A stretch of DNA of 64,000 nucleotides, taken from positions 781,334 to 845,333 of the forward strand of contig CH002036.1 in the NCBI GenBank assembly GCA_000149265.1, in the 5' to 3' direction. The notes under the pieces were generated by a model. That model was not told where the DNA came from and made no database searches. It saw only the letters and a program-made list of their open reading frames with translations. Positions 1 through 12,522 of this stretch are shown here, piece after piece (within the stretch, counting starts at the first letter, position 1; each line of letters starts with the position of its first letter). Source of the stretch: Ciona savignyi (Eukaryota > Chordata > Ascidiacea > Phlebobranchia > Cionidae). The translations under genes were made by a program, and so were the position numbers.

Positions 1-902
1 TGCTTAGTGTGAAGAATGCAACTGTTTTGGAGAAACTAGTCGTTTAATTCGAGGCTTTGTTAAAGACAACACACATCGAAGATCTGCTGCGTTTGTTAAA
101 CCAATCTCTCATTGTCATGCTCGCGCCACCCTCGTTAAGCTTTAATGCCCTCCAAGGGGGGCGCACCCCCCATTTGAAGAATCCCCGCACTAAACGATAG
201 GAGATTACCTCGCAAATACGTAAGGGAGCGTTATTACACGGGTAATCTTCCGATTATCTTGCGGCTAATTGAGTTACCGGAGCTCATGCAGTGTGTTGAA
301 TTCGAGTGTAATCATAATACAGGTTTTATTTGATACAAATAACCACTTGACTAATGTAATTTTTTTTGCTGGTAAATTGCTTTCAAGCACAATTTACTAG
401 CTATGGGCTAGTTTCGATCAAAAACCGTTCAAGCTGCCGAATAATAGTGAATAAACACCAATATAAATAATGTAACAGTTAAGCAGGTAAACACACCGAA
501 TAAATTACGGAAAGGATCTAAATTCTAGATTATACTTTTACTAAAACGCATAAGCATATTGCTTTTAAAATAAAACCAAAAACATTTCATTTAATATGAA
601 TTTCCAGGAAATCTACATTGCAAAATCAATTAAGAAAAGGCACAGTTGCTATTGTATCGTAAAATTATCGCAATAAAATATAAAAATGAACTTTTTTCGC
701 CTAATACATAAGACAAAAAAAGAAAAGAAAAATTAAACACAAAGCTAGTTAAAAATCCTATGTAAATAACATTATCATTATAAATGACATAAGGAAGAGT
801 GAGTGATTGGTAACAACATCTGCATTCACGTTATTTTAAACTGAGCGGACTTAAGCGTGGGTTAGTTAGTGATTAGGAATATAATTTCTTTATTTCCGTA
901 TT
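1..902. other. Intergenic DNA downstream of the aminotransferase gene
   Basis: No coding exon was recognised here. About 160-300 holds a reverse-strand fragment of SINE family A, shown by phrases such as CTCGCAAATACGTAAGGGAG and GTTACCGGAGCT. The rest is AT-rich. A minus-strand AATAAA at 889-894 lies about 10 bases past the aminotransferase stop codon and is the likely poly(A) signal of that gene. Confidence 0.5.
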
Positions 903-3900
903 TTAACACTTTCTCTTTTTCTGTTCCTCCACCCAGCTAACAAGTAAGTTGATGGCTTTGAATGTTTCTTCACATTCAGTTTCCACGAACGAATTTGGAA
1001 GCTCTTGGCGGAGCCCGATTGCTTCACTTGCTCGGTATGCTGCCGCCCCTGATGTTAGGGTGGGAATCCCCAGTTAAGTTTATTGAGAATAGAACCGGAT
1101 GGTATGTTATTTTTATTCCCGTGACTGAAAAAACGCAAGGGAAGTTATCACCCGGACAATCGTCACTCGCATGGTTAATGGATAAAAAACAGCCGCCAGC
1201 ACCATATACAACACCCCAATTGCTCAGCCAGCCCCATATAGGCACAAGCAGTCTTCTTCTTGCGCACGGTTTAACGCCCCTCAAACACTAAATGGGGAAA
1301 ACATAAGAAAACAACACCAATTTGCCAGCAGTTGGTTTCGCCACAAATATTTCCACGATAACCGTTAATAAATCCTTTAATTCCCTTATCCGCTGGTGTA
1401 TAAATGATAAAAACCACCCAATAATTAAATCGATTAAAGCAACGTTTGATTCTAAGGATACTAATGGTTTGGGTTTTGCCGCCTTGCATACCCGCCACAG
1501 TGCACTTGTGCAATGACGTTAGGGTGAAAGTCCCTATAGCTGTAACTGCACCGCTGCAGTAGTTTTTTTATGGCCCATGGATTGTTAATGTTATATTGAT
1601 TTTTGTAATCTTTTGTTTCTATGGTGTAGTTTTTGATTTATAAAATCCTTTTGTGCTGGTTTTCGACCAAGGAAGCAGCAGTTTTAATATAGGAGTGGAC
1701 TTTCAAGGAATTAACAGAAGCGCAATTGCATTATTTTTGTAATGTACATTTCCATTTTTCCCTTTTTATAGTGTCTTCTTACATCCCTTTTCGGTTAGCG
1801 CTATCAACCAATAAAGGAATTTGAAGTCATATTTACTGCTTGCCGCCATAACACCCAGTTTAAGTTTTTTTTTAATAAATAATGTTGCAGCTAATGCATT
1901 CGGCATATTGACACGCTAGCTGGGCAAGAGTCACTTTCACTCGAAAGGTTTAGGGATCGAAACTAGCACCACTGCATAGCCGACACCACCATGCATTATA
2001 CTTAAACTCACCGTTAAAATTGATATAACAGAGTCGAACCGTCAGCTCGTGCAATGGATGTAGATATGCAGGGCCGCCTGACATTACCTGTAACGTGGGA
2101 ATGATGGAATTTACTTTTTAAGAGACGAAGACACTTTACATTATTTACAGGTAAGATGTTTGTGTTTACCCCCGTAAATGGAAAAACCTAAAGAACGTTA
2201 TCACACGGTCAGTCGTCAGATTACATCGCGAATATCGTCAAAATAGATCGCGGCAATGGCGTTTTTCAGACAGCAATTCAGCAAGGTCAGCTCAAGATAT
2301 TTGTCTGGCCGGTTAGTCTGGTGGTTTAGTGCGACGCCTTTCAACCGAAAGTTTGAAAGTCAAAAACTGGTCGATAGCTAGCCGGTTGTGTCCTTGGGAA
2401 AGGCACTTAACGGACATTGCACAAACCTAGCGGATTAATAGGTTCCACCAAAATTGCGGGAAGGTGTGAATCATACACAACACAATAGCTCCGGTAACCC
2501 GACGGTGGGCGCAAAGTAATCTAACGATTGCCCGTGTGATAACGCAAATTCGTTTTTCCATTCACGGAGATAAATATGAAAATTCTCTCCCATCTACGAC
2601 TGTGTATATGTTCTGCGACTTACAGCAACTGCAGCTTCCTCCAGTATCGCAGCGCACATCCCAGCACCAGTCGTTATTCCTCTTTCTGCCAACATCGGTC
2701 GGATTATCTCGAAATCGGGGAAAACGTAATATCCGGAACTCGGCATGTGAACTTTAACACCGACCGAACGTAACTTCCTGTGAAAATTGTTAATTTAATG
2801 TAAGTAGTATTCCGTTTACTTAGAATGCAATTCGATAGTTCATATTTCTCGTTTTTGGAAAACGCAATTGTAGGTGGTTTATTAATGTTGTTACATTTGT
2901 CAGTTTATCTCGCGCCGATCGTCGCTTACCAGAGCCATTGCAGTGTTTGGTATATGGTTAAAACGTCCATTTACTTTTATTACAGCCCATTTATCCGTTC
3001 GGTGAAGGCGTTGCCAAGTTTAATCCCTGTTCAAGGAAACAACTAATATACGCGACCACTAGATAAGCTTACCAAATTATATACAAAAAATCCGTCTTAA
3101 AAACAAGCCTAACATGGGTGCGAAACTTGGCCCGCTAAAAAATGCTAACTTACTGGCAACAGTAACTTGCAACTGCTTCTAATATTCGTTTACAATGCTT
3201 CAGGTAAGTTTGACTGTCTTCGTCAAATTTCATCAGCTGGAAGAAGTCAGTTGATTAAAACGCTTGTTTTGCCAAATAGCTTGATAGGTTAATGTCGTCG
3301 TTCAACCAAAAGGTTGTAGGATAGGAACTGGTCTTTACCTATCGGCTGTGTTCTTGGGCATGGCACTTGGTGAACATAGCCGGAACTAAGTGGATTGGTG
3401 AATTATACCAAATTGAAGGAATGTCTTAAATGAAATAGCTCTGTTAACGTGAAGGTGCGAAAAAGCCTCTTCCGTGTTTTCTTTTACTAAGATAGACTTA
3501 AGTAACCAAAAATAATACTACAAATAATAATATATTTTCCATGGTATATGTTAAATAATATGACCGAACAGATGATACTTACAGAAACAGCAGCATGTTG
3601 AATAGGGGTCGGCGCACATGTATATGTGTTGCTTGCAGCACTGGCAACTGCATTGCATACATCTGTGAAATACAGTTTCAGAAACTTTTAGGTAAATATT
3701 TATCAAACTGTGTTTTTACAACACAGAAAATGTTTATGCATCTGTAAAATTATTACTAGTCTGGATGAATAGATTGGTGGGTTGGTGGTGCCTTTTAGCA
3801 TAAGGTTCGAAACTAACAAAATTTAAAGTTGGCACATCGTAACAAAAACTTAAGTTATCCATAATAAACATAACAAAAACTAAAGTTATCTTAAAAAATT

Positions 3901-6900
3901 GTAACAAAAATTAAAGTTAATATTTAAAATAGATCGCTGGGTTAGTGTATTGTCTTTCACCAGAAGGGTTAAAGGTTTTTAATAAAAAAATGAATTTACT
4001 ATTAAAAAAACTAATAAATTTGTTATTAAAGTACATAAAACCTTGAAGTTGACGAGGGTACAAGTGGTATCCAAGCCTCCACCCCCCGCAACTTGCCCAT
4101 TTCGACAATCCACAAGACAACACTGTTCTCTCTGGGTAGAACTAAGGGATATAAGAGACTTATGTTTACCACCGTGGGTTAAAAAATGATTCATGTTTAT
4201 CCCCGTGGGTGAAAAGAATGACTCATGGTTAATCGCACGGGTAAAATTAGTAAAGTGAAAAACGTTGAAATCGTTGTTGATGCAGGGTTTGGTCGTGAGC
4301 ATCGAAGCTTGGTAGATCGAAACCAGCACTCTCTGGTTTGCTGTTCCTTGAAAATGCACTTGGCGGATGTCGCCTAAACCCAGTGAAAAATGAATTGTAG
4401 CAAAACTGATGAAAAGTTTATAAACAACACCCTGCAGTATATCCTGGAAACCTCACTATATATAAATTGATGTAACGATTGTGTTGTTATGCTTTTTATA
4501 GTGAAAAAACGTGAAAAAACGAATGAACCAAACTACGAGAATGTAAAAAAATTGCTACCTTAGCCAAGCTTAGGTGATCGTCTTTAAACGCCAGCCGTCC
4601 GTATATTTCATCACTTAGTACAATGAGATTCCTCTTCTTAAATTCAACACTAAAAACATATGTAAAATATATTAGAAGATTTATATTTATTTGGAAACTA
4701 TGATTGAAAATGAAAGTTCTATTAAAAATACTTTAAGTATCAAAGTAAACAAGAATTTTTCACAGGATATACATGTGTTATTCTCTTGAAGTACTGAAAA
4801 ACCGAAATTATTAGATCGCCTCGCGCCCACTGTTGGGTTACCGGAGCTATTTCAGTGTTTTTGTCTTATTCACACATTTCTTTAAATAAGTAGAATAACA
4901 CAACCGACTAGCTAGTGACCAGTTTCAAATCTGCAACCCTTCGGGTGAAAGGCGACGCTCTCACTCACCATACTAGTCGGACAAAGTTCGTTTTGACATA
5001 GGCAACCTTCAGATTACCATGAGGTGCAGAATAATCAAAAGCTGTTAAATTGTCTTGTTGGACTTAGACCCCGCAAAAGAGTTTAGTTGTCTAAACTTTA
5101 AACAGGATAAATTCTTTGTTAAAGAATTTTTTTATGTTTGTTAAAGAAAATATTCAGAAATTTTTATGCATAATATATAAATAATTTGATGGTTTAAACC
5201 CATTGAAATTATTGCGTTTACCTTAACGCTTGCAGTTCATTCGCGGTGTAGTTGATTCCAGCTAAATGTGAAAAGTGAAATAACATTAGGATAATTTAAC
5301 CTGATTGTATTATCATGGTAGGCATCTGACAATTAGCCATGTGATAACGCTGCATTACGAATTCGCGAGGTAATCTGACGATTGCCCGTGTGATAACGCT
5401 TCTTAAAATATTCGCCAAGTATTCAGACGATAGTCTGTGTGGTAGCGTCCCTTGCGTATTCGCGAAGTAATCTAATGATTACCTGTGTAATAACGTGCCA
5501 TTAGGCCTATGCATTCGCGAGTCAATCTGACGATTGTCTGTGTGATAACGCTGCCTTACGTGTTCGTGAGGTAATCTGACGATTGCCCGTGTGGTAATGC
5601 TCCCTTACATATTCGCTAGGTGTTCAGACGATTGCCCGTGGGGTAACTCTCCTTCACAGCAACAGCCAGAAAGGAAGGGATAATTTGTTGTATGGACAAC
5701 TTAATATGAATAACACGTGAAATTGATTGTGTATAACATATTTCGACAACCCTTTGGATGAAAGGCGAACTATTGTAAAAATATGAATATTTTAAATAGA
5801 ACGAAATTGACTTTAAGTTCACATCTATCAGTATATAGCTACACCATTATTTTCACAAAAAAATAAGATGAACGTACAAGATAAGCAACAGAGTTTAGGA
5901 TATTAAAATGCATACTTGGATTGTCTGGGTTGCAAAATATCAAAATACTGTTGTCTTTGATTGAGTTTTCATTGTAGAGCTGGCAAAGAAGGATTATTTT
6001 TTGTAAAATAAACTGAACATACTTGTTGATTAAAGGGGTGCCTCTAAATACTACAGTGCCGCTTGGAGCGCTTGGATTGCTATGGAAAGTAATTTTAACT
6101 CTGTTCCAAACAGTAATCTCAGCCCCAGAACTAATTTTAACCCCAACCCTAACATTAATATCCTGGCTTTTGTAATTACAAAGTATATAGTAAGCGATCC
6201 AAGCGATTCGAGCGCTCCATGCGATCCAAGCGGTCCAAGCGGTCCTGTAGTATTTAGAGGTACCGGATTAAAGAGCCTTGGGGACTCAGTGGCCAGAGCG
6301 TGGGGTGTTATTCCCAAGTAATGACTTCGTGTAGGATTTATTGTCGCCACTGTTGTATTTATTTATATCGATGTCACGAGAGAATAAGATCGGTATTGCA
6401 TTCCCCTTTCCCACCATTTCACCTATAAAACGCTCGTTTTTACCGCCTGATCATATTTTGTGAGTTAATCGGTTCATTAATAGTTTTAGTAAGTATGTTT
6501 TGGAATTATCGGTGATTGTTTGAGATGTATATGACGCATTTTGACACCTGTTCAGTCACAATTTGATAAAAATTGTTTTCATTTCTTAAATTAGGTAAAT
6601 TTGTGATCATTTAATTGTGCATATATTATTACTCAGAAAACCGTCATTTACAAGACTTTTCGTTCCCGCCATCATTTTCGTGTCAACTTTGAGTAAACTC
6701 ATGAAGTTTTGAACAATGACGAGTTATTTCAAATTCTGGATAAAAGAAGCCGTCTAAGCGTACTGCAACTTCTCACAAAGACAGTTGCTAGTAGCCCGCA
6801 CCTAGTCGGGAAGTTTCAATTCGATTCTCACGTCCAGCCACGTTCGATAGAATAGCTTTGTACTTTCCATATTTGAAAACTGGTCACTAGGTGGCCTTGC

Positions 6901-9789
6901 ACAAGGCATTTAGCGGACATTGCTTGAACCCATTGGATTAATGGTGTGTTAACGCCCATTATTGCGTGTTCCGATTCACGGTGATAAACATGAATTTCCA
7001 TTTCCTACCGTATATTTTGGCCTTACATTGTAGGATGTATCATAATATAATCTATATGCTGCATTTGTTAAAAAATATAGTTCGGATATTAAACATTATA
7101 GGTACTCAATTTTATATCCAAATCCGTCCAGAGGTTACATGTTAAACGGAAAGGGTGGGACAGTTTTTTTGCGTAGTTTCCCCAGCAGCTCTAACTTTTT
7201 TCAAAGCCTGTTAATTATTTATTAATTACCTTATGAAATCAGGGAAATATAAAAATAATGGCAGGCGATAGTCAAATAATTATGATAATTTTAAAAATCC
7301 TAGAAAATATCGAACTACATAACCTAACGCAATACATAATTACTTTGTTTATCATGGTTGTAGTCAACTTCCAGTTTTCTTCGAAGCTGGTTGGGATACA
7401 GTAAACTGTATGACCAGATAGTACTGCTTGCGGTTTGTACGTGGTCCACGTTGGTGAAAGTAGAAGAACATCTAAAAATATTAACATCTCACTTAATTGT
7501 TTTAATTTGGATAAACATAGTTATTTTGTCCATATTGTGTAGGAAAAACGGTGACTGATACATATTAAGGTATCACCATCCCCTAAAATGTAAAACTTGT
7601 GTTTGACCAACCGATTAGCTTGATGGGTTAGTGCGTCACCGCTCAGCGGAAAGGTTGAGGGTTAAAACTGGACGTTAGCAGTTTGTGCCTTTGAGCAAGG
7701 CACTTAATTGCCTAAACTTCGTGGAATAATGGGTTCTTACAAATTTGAGGAAAAATCATTGACAACTCACTACAACAGCTCCGGTAACCCGGCAGTGGGC
7801 GCGGGGTAATCTGACGATTTTTACTGTAAATTCGCGAGGTAATCTGACGATTATCCGTGTGATAATACCCTCTGTGTTTCCCCACCCACGGGGATAAACA
7901 TAAGTATCATATTCTATTCTACCGGCACTTTGCAAGCCGGATTAAATCGTAAAAGTGGCCAAAGTGTTGCAACATCTTATTGCACACCTTGATACTAAAA
8001 ATTACACCTTTATTGAGGCCCACCTATCTAAGAATTGTCGTGATGACATTGTAGAATCGACTGCAAACACAAGGTGCTGACACCTGTTAAATAAAGTTTT
8101 CCATAAAAAAGAACAAATTGTTAACCTCCAGCAAGAACAGACATCAGTAAAAAGATAAGTTCTTTAGTTCCCGGCCCAACAATACAACTATCATCGGAGA
8201 AGTGATGAACATCGTCAAGTTTGGAATGAAATTCAAGTATCATCTTACGCAGAAGTGGTAAACCTGTTTGATGTAAAAGAGAGGTTCGACACTAATTAAA
8301 TCTAGAAACCAAACTGATACGGATACAGACATCGCAAGTTCGATTGTTGTCGTTCTTTCTATTTTTGTTTTAGCTTGTGCTTTGCTAGAACCATTGTATT
8401 TTTTATTAAATGAAGGGGAAACTAAAAAAAGGGAGTGATAGTGGGGGATAAATGCTCTCTAAAATAAATATTAAACCTTTAAGGGGTGGAGTCAGGGTTA
8501 TTTCTGGATTTGATATAAGCGTTGGTGACAGGGTTAAAAGAAGTTTTCATTTTTTTATTAATCAAATTCCTTCCTGCTTTCTTTTAGTATTGTACTTAAG
8601 TATGTTTATTTGTGTACAGGAGCAAAAATTATGCTTTAATTAAAAAAAATATAAACAACATTTATTTATATTAGTTTTAAGTCAGAGTTAGAAATAGTTT
8701 CCTCACTTTGCGGGCCGTAAAAGGTACCCACCCCCCCAAAAAAATCGAGAAAAGTACCATAAAAATAATGTTAATTTGGGTATGCGACCCGAAAAAAGTA
8801 TCCTCAATAAAAAATAAAAATAAATGTAGACATATTAGTGTTGGGTCAGAGCTGGCATAAGTGTTTATAATTTTACGTTTTTTTTCTTTACGGATGTTTA
8901 TTTGGATACGAGAAATAAAAAAAGTAGCTAAATAATTCGAAACAAACGTTATTCACCTTTCACTGGAAGATACTCAGCGTCAGCAACATTTTCCATGAGC
9001 ACCTTCTGCGCAAATTCTGGTGGCGGGAAGGGGGACTGCCCGAATCCAAGGTGGTATATGTGGTGTTTTTCAGCATTTAAAGATCTGTGGGGGTCTCAGG
9101 TGTATAAAAAAGTAAGGTAAAACGTACTGGGTACCCAAGGCGTAAATAATCAGTGTTTTCAACATTTGATAAAAAAAAAATATTTATACTGTGAGTGGGT
9201 ACTTGGAGAAATGATTACAAATAATCTAATAAAGTTATATTTTTATTTTTTTTTATAGTTCTCACTTGATGTAAAACATATTGAGAAGATTACGCGGTCG
9301 ACAGATTAATCTAAATAATCAGTGTTTTCAACACTTGATAAAAATTTGAATTAAAAAAAGCACAAATGTACATCTAACAGTTTTACATTTATAACCATCG
9401 AAATCATAAATAAAATCCACTACGCTAATATGAACTTATGAACGGTCATGTAAACGAATGATTAACGTGAATGACACTTATACCATCTGCTATACAAAAA
9501 ATTTCTTAGTGACGATGCTTTTGGTTTCTAAACTAGGCTTGGTAAAAAAGATAAAAAATACCCTAAAATTCAGAAATGTTGGAATCCAAAAACCAATTTT
9601 TATAATATTATCTAATTTGAATGTTGGTTCTACCATAAACATTCCCATATGATTGCTGTCTATAATTTTAAAATACTTTTTAAAAATATAATACGATTAA
9701 TTAACTTACTTTATTTGTTCGTTGAATTGTAAATTCGACGCTAAGCTGCTTGTTTTCAGCGCTTCTTTTAAACAGTCGCCACCTGACAT
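903..9789 (-). CDS. PLP-dependent class I aminotransferase (13 exons, complete)
   Basis: Spliced minus-strand gene encoding 435 aa. Exons in transcript order: 9789-9710, 9084-8957, 8263-8126, 7471-7344, 5979-5916, 5261-5222, 4649-4559, 4141-4042, 3662-3583, 3236-3154, 2777-2624, 2087-2012, 1048-903. All junctions are GT-AG and phases agree throughout. The product should be a cytosolic fold-type I transaminase moving amino groups through pyridoxal phosphate; the substrate cannot be read from sequence. Visible motifs: HLGFGQSPFPPPEFAQ near the N-terminus, GPGTKELIF (cofactor phosphate/ring region), NPDNPTG (Asn178, cofactor O3'), SDEIY (Asp206, Tyr209), SCGLSKWASCGGWRLGY with Schiff-base Lys237 and phosphate-contacting Arg245, and ELTVRLCYINF with Arg380 for the substrate carboxylate. 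No signal peptide is evident. The start ATG opens exon 1 (MSGGDCLKEAL). Several introns carry SINEs. It resembles uncharacterised aspartate/aromatic-type aminotransferases more than a named vertebrate enzyme. Confidence 0.9.
2309..2580 (+). repeat. SINE family A copy, near full length
   Basis: Starts with a tRNA-like head (GGTTAGTCTGGTGGTTTAGTGC, then a CCTTTCAACCGAAAG hairpin). The body includes GTAACCCGACGGTGGGCGC and the unit TCTAACGATTGCCCGTGTGATAACGC, and it ends in a GGAGATAAATATGAA tail. It lies in an aminotransferase intron, antisense to the gene. Confidence 0.6.
4812..4982 (-). repeat. SINE family A copy, reverse orientation
   Basis: Reads on the plus strand as the reverse complement of the family: CTCGCGCCCACTGTTGGGTTACCGG, CAACCGACTAGCTAGTGACCAG, then the CCCTTCGGGTGAAAGG hairpin. 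It lies within the aminotransferase intron between exons 6 and 7, sense to that gene. Confidence 0.6.
5335..5645 (+). repeat. Tandem array of about six SINE-A internal units
   Basis: Roughly 50-bp units of the form TTCGCGAGGTAATCTGACGATTGCCCGTGTGATAACGC repeat about six times with 10-25% drift. The same unit occurs once in most dispersed SINE-A copies, so the array looks like local amplification of that module. It sits in an aminotransferase intron. Confidence 0.65.
6192..6245 (+). repeat. 9-bp minisatellite, GCGATCCAA type
   Basis: About six tandem copies of a 9-bp unit (GCGATCCAA, GCGGTCCAA, GCGATTCGA). An inverted relative (CTTGGAGCGCTTGGATTGC) lies near 6061-6080, so the segment could fold back. 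It lies in the aminotransferase intron between exons 4 and 5. Confidence 0.6.
7609..7921 (+). repeat. SINE family A copy, near full length
   Basis: Complete architecture: head (CCGATTAGCTTGATGGGTTAGTGCG, hairpin CCGCTCAGCGG), linker with a GGCACTTAA box, GTAACCCGGCAGTGGGCGC, two ATCTGACGAT units, and a tail GGGGATAAACATAAG. The A-box-like TAGCTTGATGGG and B-box-like GGTT...AAACTGG support a tRNA origin. It is antisense to the aminotransferase. Confidence 0.65.
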
Positions 9790-12522
9790 TATTGTGAACA
9801 GAACTTTTACTAATTCAACTGGAGGAAGAATAGTTTAGTTTAGTTTACTCTACTTTTTGTTTCCACGATGAAAACACGAAGCAGGACCTTTGATTAAAAT
9901 ATGGAAAAAAGGAAAAAACATAGAGAGTAGAAGGTTGCGCTTTGATTTTACGTTACCTTTATAGTTAGTTTAGTTTTTCGCTCTTTTAATACATTAAAGA
10001 ATTATAGCATAATTATTTCAACTTAAGGAGGTAGAATAAAACAACAGAGCAAAACAAAGCAATTACAGTGTGTTGTATACGTTTAAGATTTTCCTTTAAT
10101 TTATTAGAGAATATTCATCTACTGGGTTTAGGTAATGTCTGCTAATTGCCTTGCCTATAGGACACAACCGACTAGCTAAGTTTTACTATTGGTTTAGGTT
10201 AAGACAACATGTATACATTTAAAGATTGATAAAAACCTTTAATAGAAATAACAGCTTAAAATAGGATCTACTCATTTTATTTATACTGAGCTAATGCTGC
10301 AAACGATATAGTAAAAACAACCAATTAGTCGGAATAATTGCAAATGCGAAAAGGAAATTTGAGTATCTCCTTATTGTCTAGCTTGATCAGTATTCTTTAT
10401 TGTAATAGTCTGTCGTGGTACTGCAATACTCAATTTCATTGACAAGCTGCCTTCTTATAAGTCATATTTCTCTCTAAAAGGGCGTATGAGGTTAAAGATT
10501 TCGGTTGCAAAACAAAGTATTCGGCTACAAGCCCACGTTTTATACCACTCAGTAAACAGTAAACAGATTAGAATGCAAAAGTTATAACTTTGCCCTCGGT
10601 TATGTCGGGTAAGTCATCCCCTTATTTTGCAGTGTATTTAATATAACTTTAGGCGATCTATATCTTTGACTGTTGTCAATAAACAATTTTGTTGTATAGA
10701 CTATAATTTAACATACTGGTGTATTGTAGGATATAAGAGCCTAATCTTTTAAAGGAGACATTCCAATATTACACTAATCCTTCATACTTTATTTCCACCC
10801 AGTTATCTGTTAAGCTTTACTTTAACTCCTAACATTTCGCTGCTTACCTATAACCTTCATTTCCTAAAACTTAACTTCAAATCCCTTCCCATACGCCCAT
10901 ATGCTTTATCCACTGGGCCTCAATTCATTTTATCACCCTTAATTTGCTTCTCAAAGTTTGATTTAAACATTCTGAAACCGGTGTTCGGTTACTGGAGTTT
11001 CAAAAATGCACTTTGCTTACCGGTTTTACGGACAAAAACTCACTTTTTTGTGTAGAACTACAAACACTTGTTTTATTTCAATAAAAAAATCTTTTTTAAT
11101 TTATATGTCTTTATTCAAAGGCATTGCTGCTTTTTGGTTTATGCTTTTAGTACTTTGTTAACACGATTTCTGTTACTGCCATTAATACTTTCCGCAAGGC
11201 CATTACTATCAAGGGTTTTAGCATTGCTTGAACACATGTGGTTTGCTTGGGCATATCACATTTTAAGTTACCTTTCTAAGTATATACTACTAAATAATTA
11301 TTTCAATTGAAGACAGTCGATTTATAGTCATTACTTCGTCACATAGTCCTTACTACGTTCACCACATGCTAAAGAGTAATATATACATCCGGTTCATAGG
11401 AGGACTGCTGAAGTGTCTACTAAGCATTTCTGAGTACTGACTCCACCACATTTTAACTCTATGTACTTGTAATACCTTCGTGGCATTTAAACAACTGGGG
11501 TTTGCAGAAGTTTTACGTAGACCGTTTCAGTGCTTGCGCGTATCGAAACGATACTAAAGTGTGAATGGATACATGTTTATTGCAATAAAAACGGTACATT
11601 ATTGAAATCGGCGAAAGGGTATATATCTGTTACTATTAAAATTATGCTTTTTAGCTGATATTAACCACAGCGTTAAAGCGGTGGCAAATTTAACCTTGTT
11701 TGAAGTCGGGATATACTGTATATACTGCAACAGAACCCATCCATCACATAACGGAACTGGCGAATTTCAAAAAGTATCGAGTTTAATCCCTGGTCTGCTG
11801 GCGGCAAGTGTTAGCGCACGTTTTGTTGATGTTACATTTCAGTGGCCTGTATCATTCCTCTGAGCGATGTCTAAAAGCTTTTTGGTTCTGAAATTCACGC
11901 TATAATAGAACCTAAAGTAAAATTTCACAGCCGTGATGTAATGTGACAAATTTAAATATGTAATATTAATAGACAAAATTAAAACTACACAAACCTCAAA
12001 AAACGCGTGGTGTGATAATGCGTGCAATTTATGACCGAAATCACGTTTTAAAATGTCGTAGGAAAACGGACCGAACTTAACAATATATGCGAACATAGGT
12101 TACCAAAACAAATTGGCGTTTTATCATAGTTTGTTCGAAAAAAACAAACATTTTACTCCTGTCAAGATAACAAGCGTATCCGTTATCCGGATTAACGCAA
12201 TATGTGTATCGAAGAATTTGTGGGCAAACAACCGGACTATTTGCGCGCGTCTTTGCAATGCGGCTAGTTCGTACGAATACGTACCCTTGCTCCAGCAACA
12301 TAAAAAGACAAAACAATATGGACCAGTCACCTAATCCGCTTTGCGCTGATGCTCACAAATGCTATTGACACTTATTCAAAAAACAAACCAACGCCAAAAG
12401 TCTGTTTTAGACAACGTTTTGCTGGGTATGTTCTGCCGTTGTCACATCGAAAGATACAACGAAAGATGCCCTTCGCTTCGCTTGCATTTCACGTTTTCTG
12501 ATATTGCGGCGAAGTTGGCACA
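9790..12522. other. Intergenic region between aminotransferase and guanylate cyclase genes
   Basis: The two genes are divergently transcribed from this 2.7-kb interval, so both promoters should lie here. No confident coding exon was found. Short open frames at 11068-11310, 11681-11863 and 11839-12541 have no recognisable domain. The GC content rises slightly over about 12100-12520, which may be 5' untranslated or regulatory sequence of the cyclase gene. No clear TATA box could be assigned to either start. Confidence 0.4.

Noticed and set aside
1024..1516. Short frames around 1.0-1.5 kb on both strands
   Set aside because: They overlap the last aminotransferase exon out of frame or lie in its intron, and show no motif.
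5335..5645. Regularly spaced repeats that could be taken for a CRISPR-like array
   Set aside because: Units are directly tandem without unique spacers, diverged from one another, and belong to a dispersed eukaryotic SINE.
6051..6350. A 99-aa minus and a 79-aa plus frame with repetitive composition
   Set aside because: Both derive from the 9-bp minisatellite in an aminotransferase intron. The flanking exons splice across it in phase.
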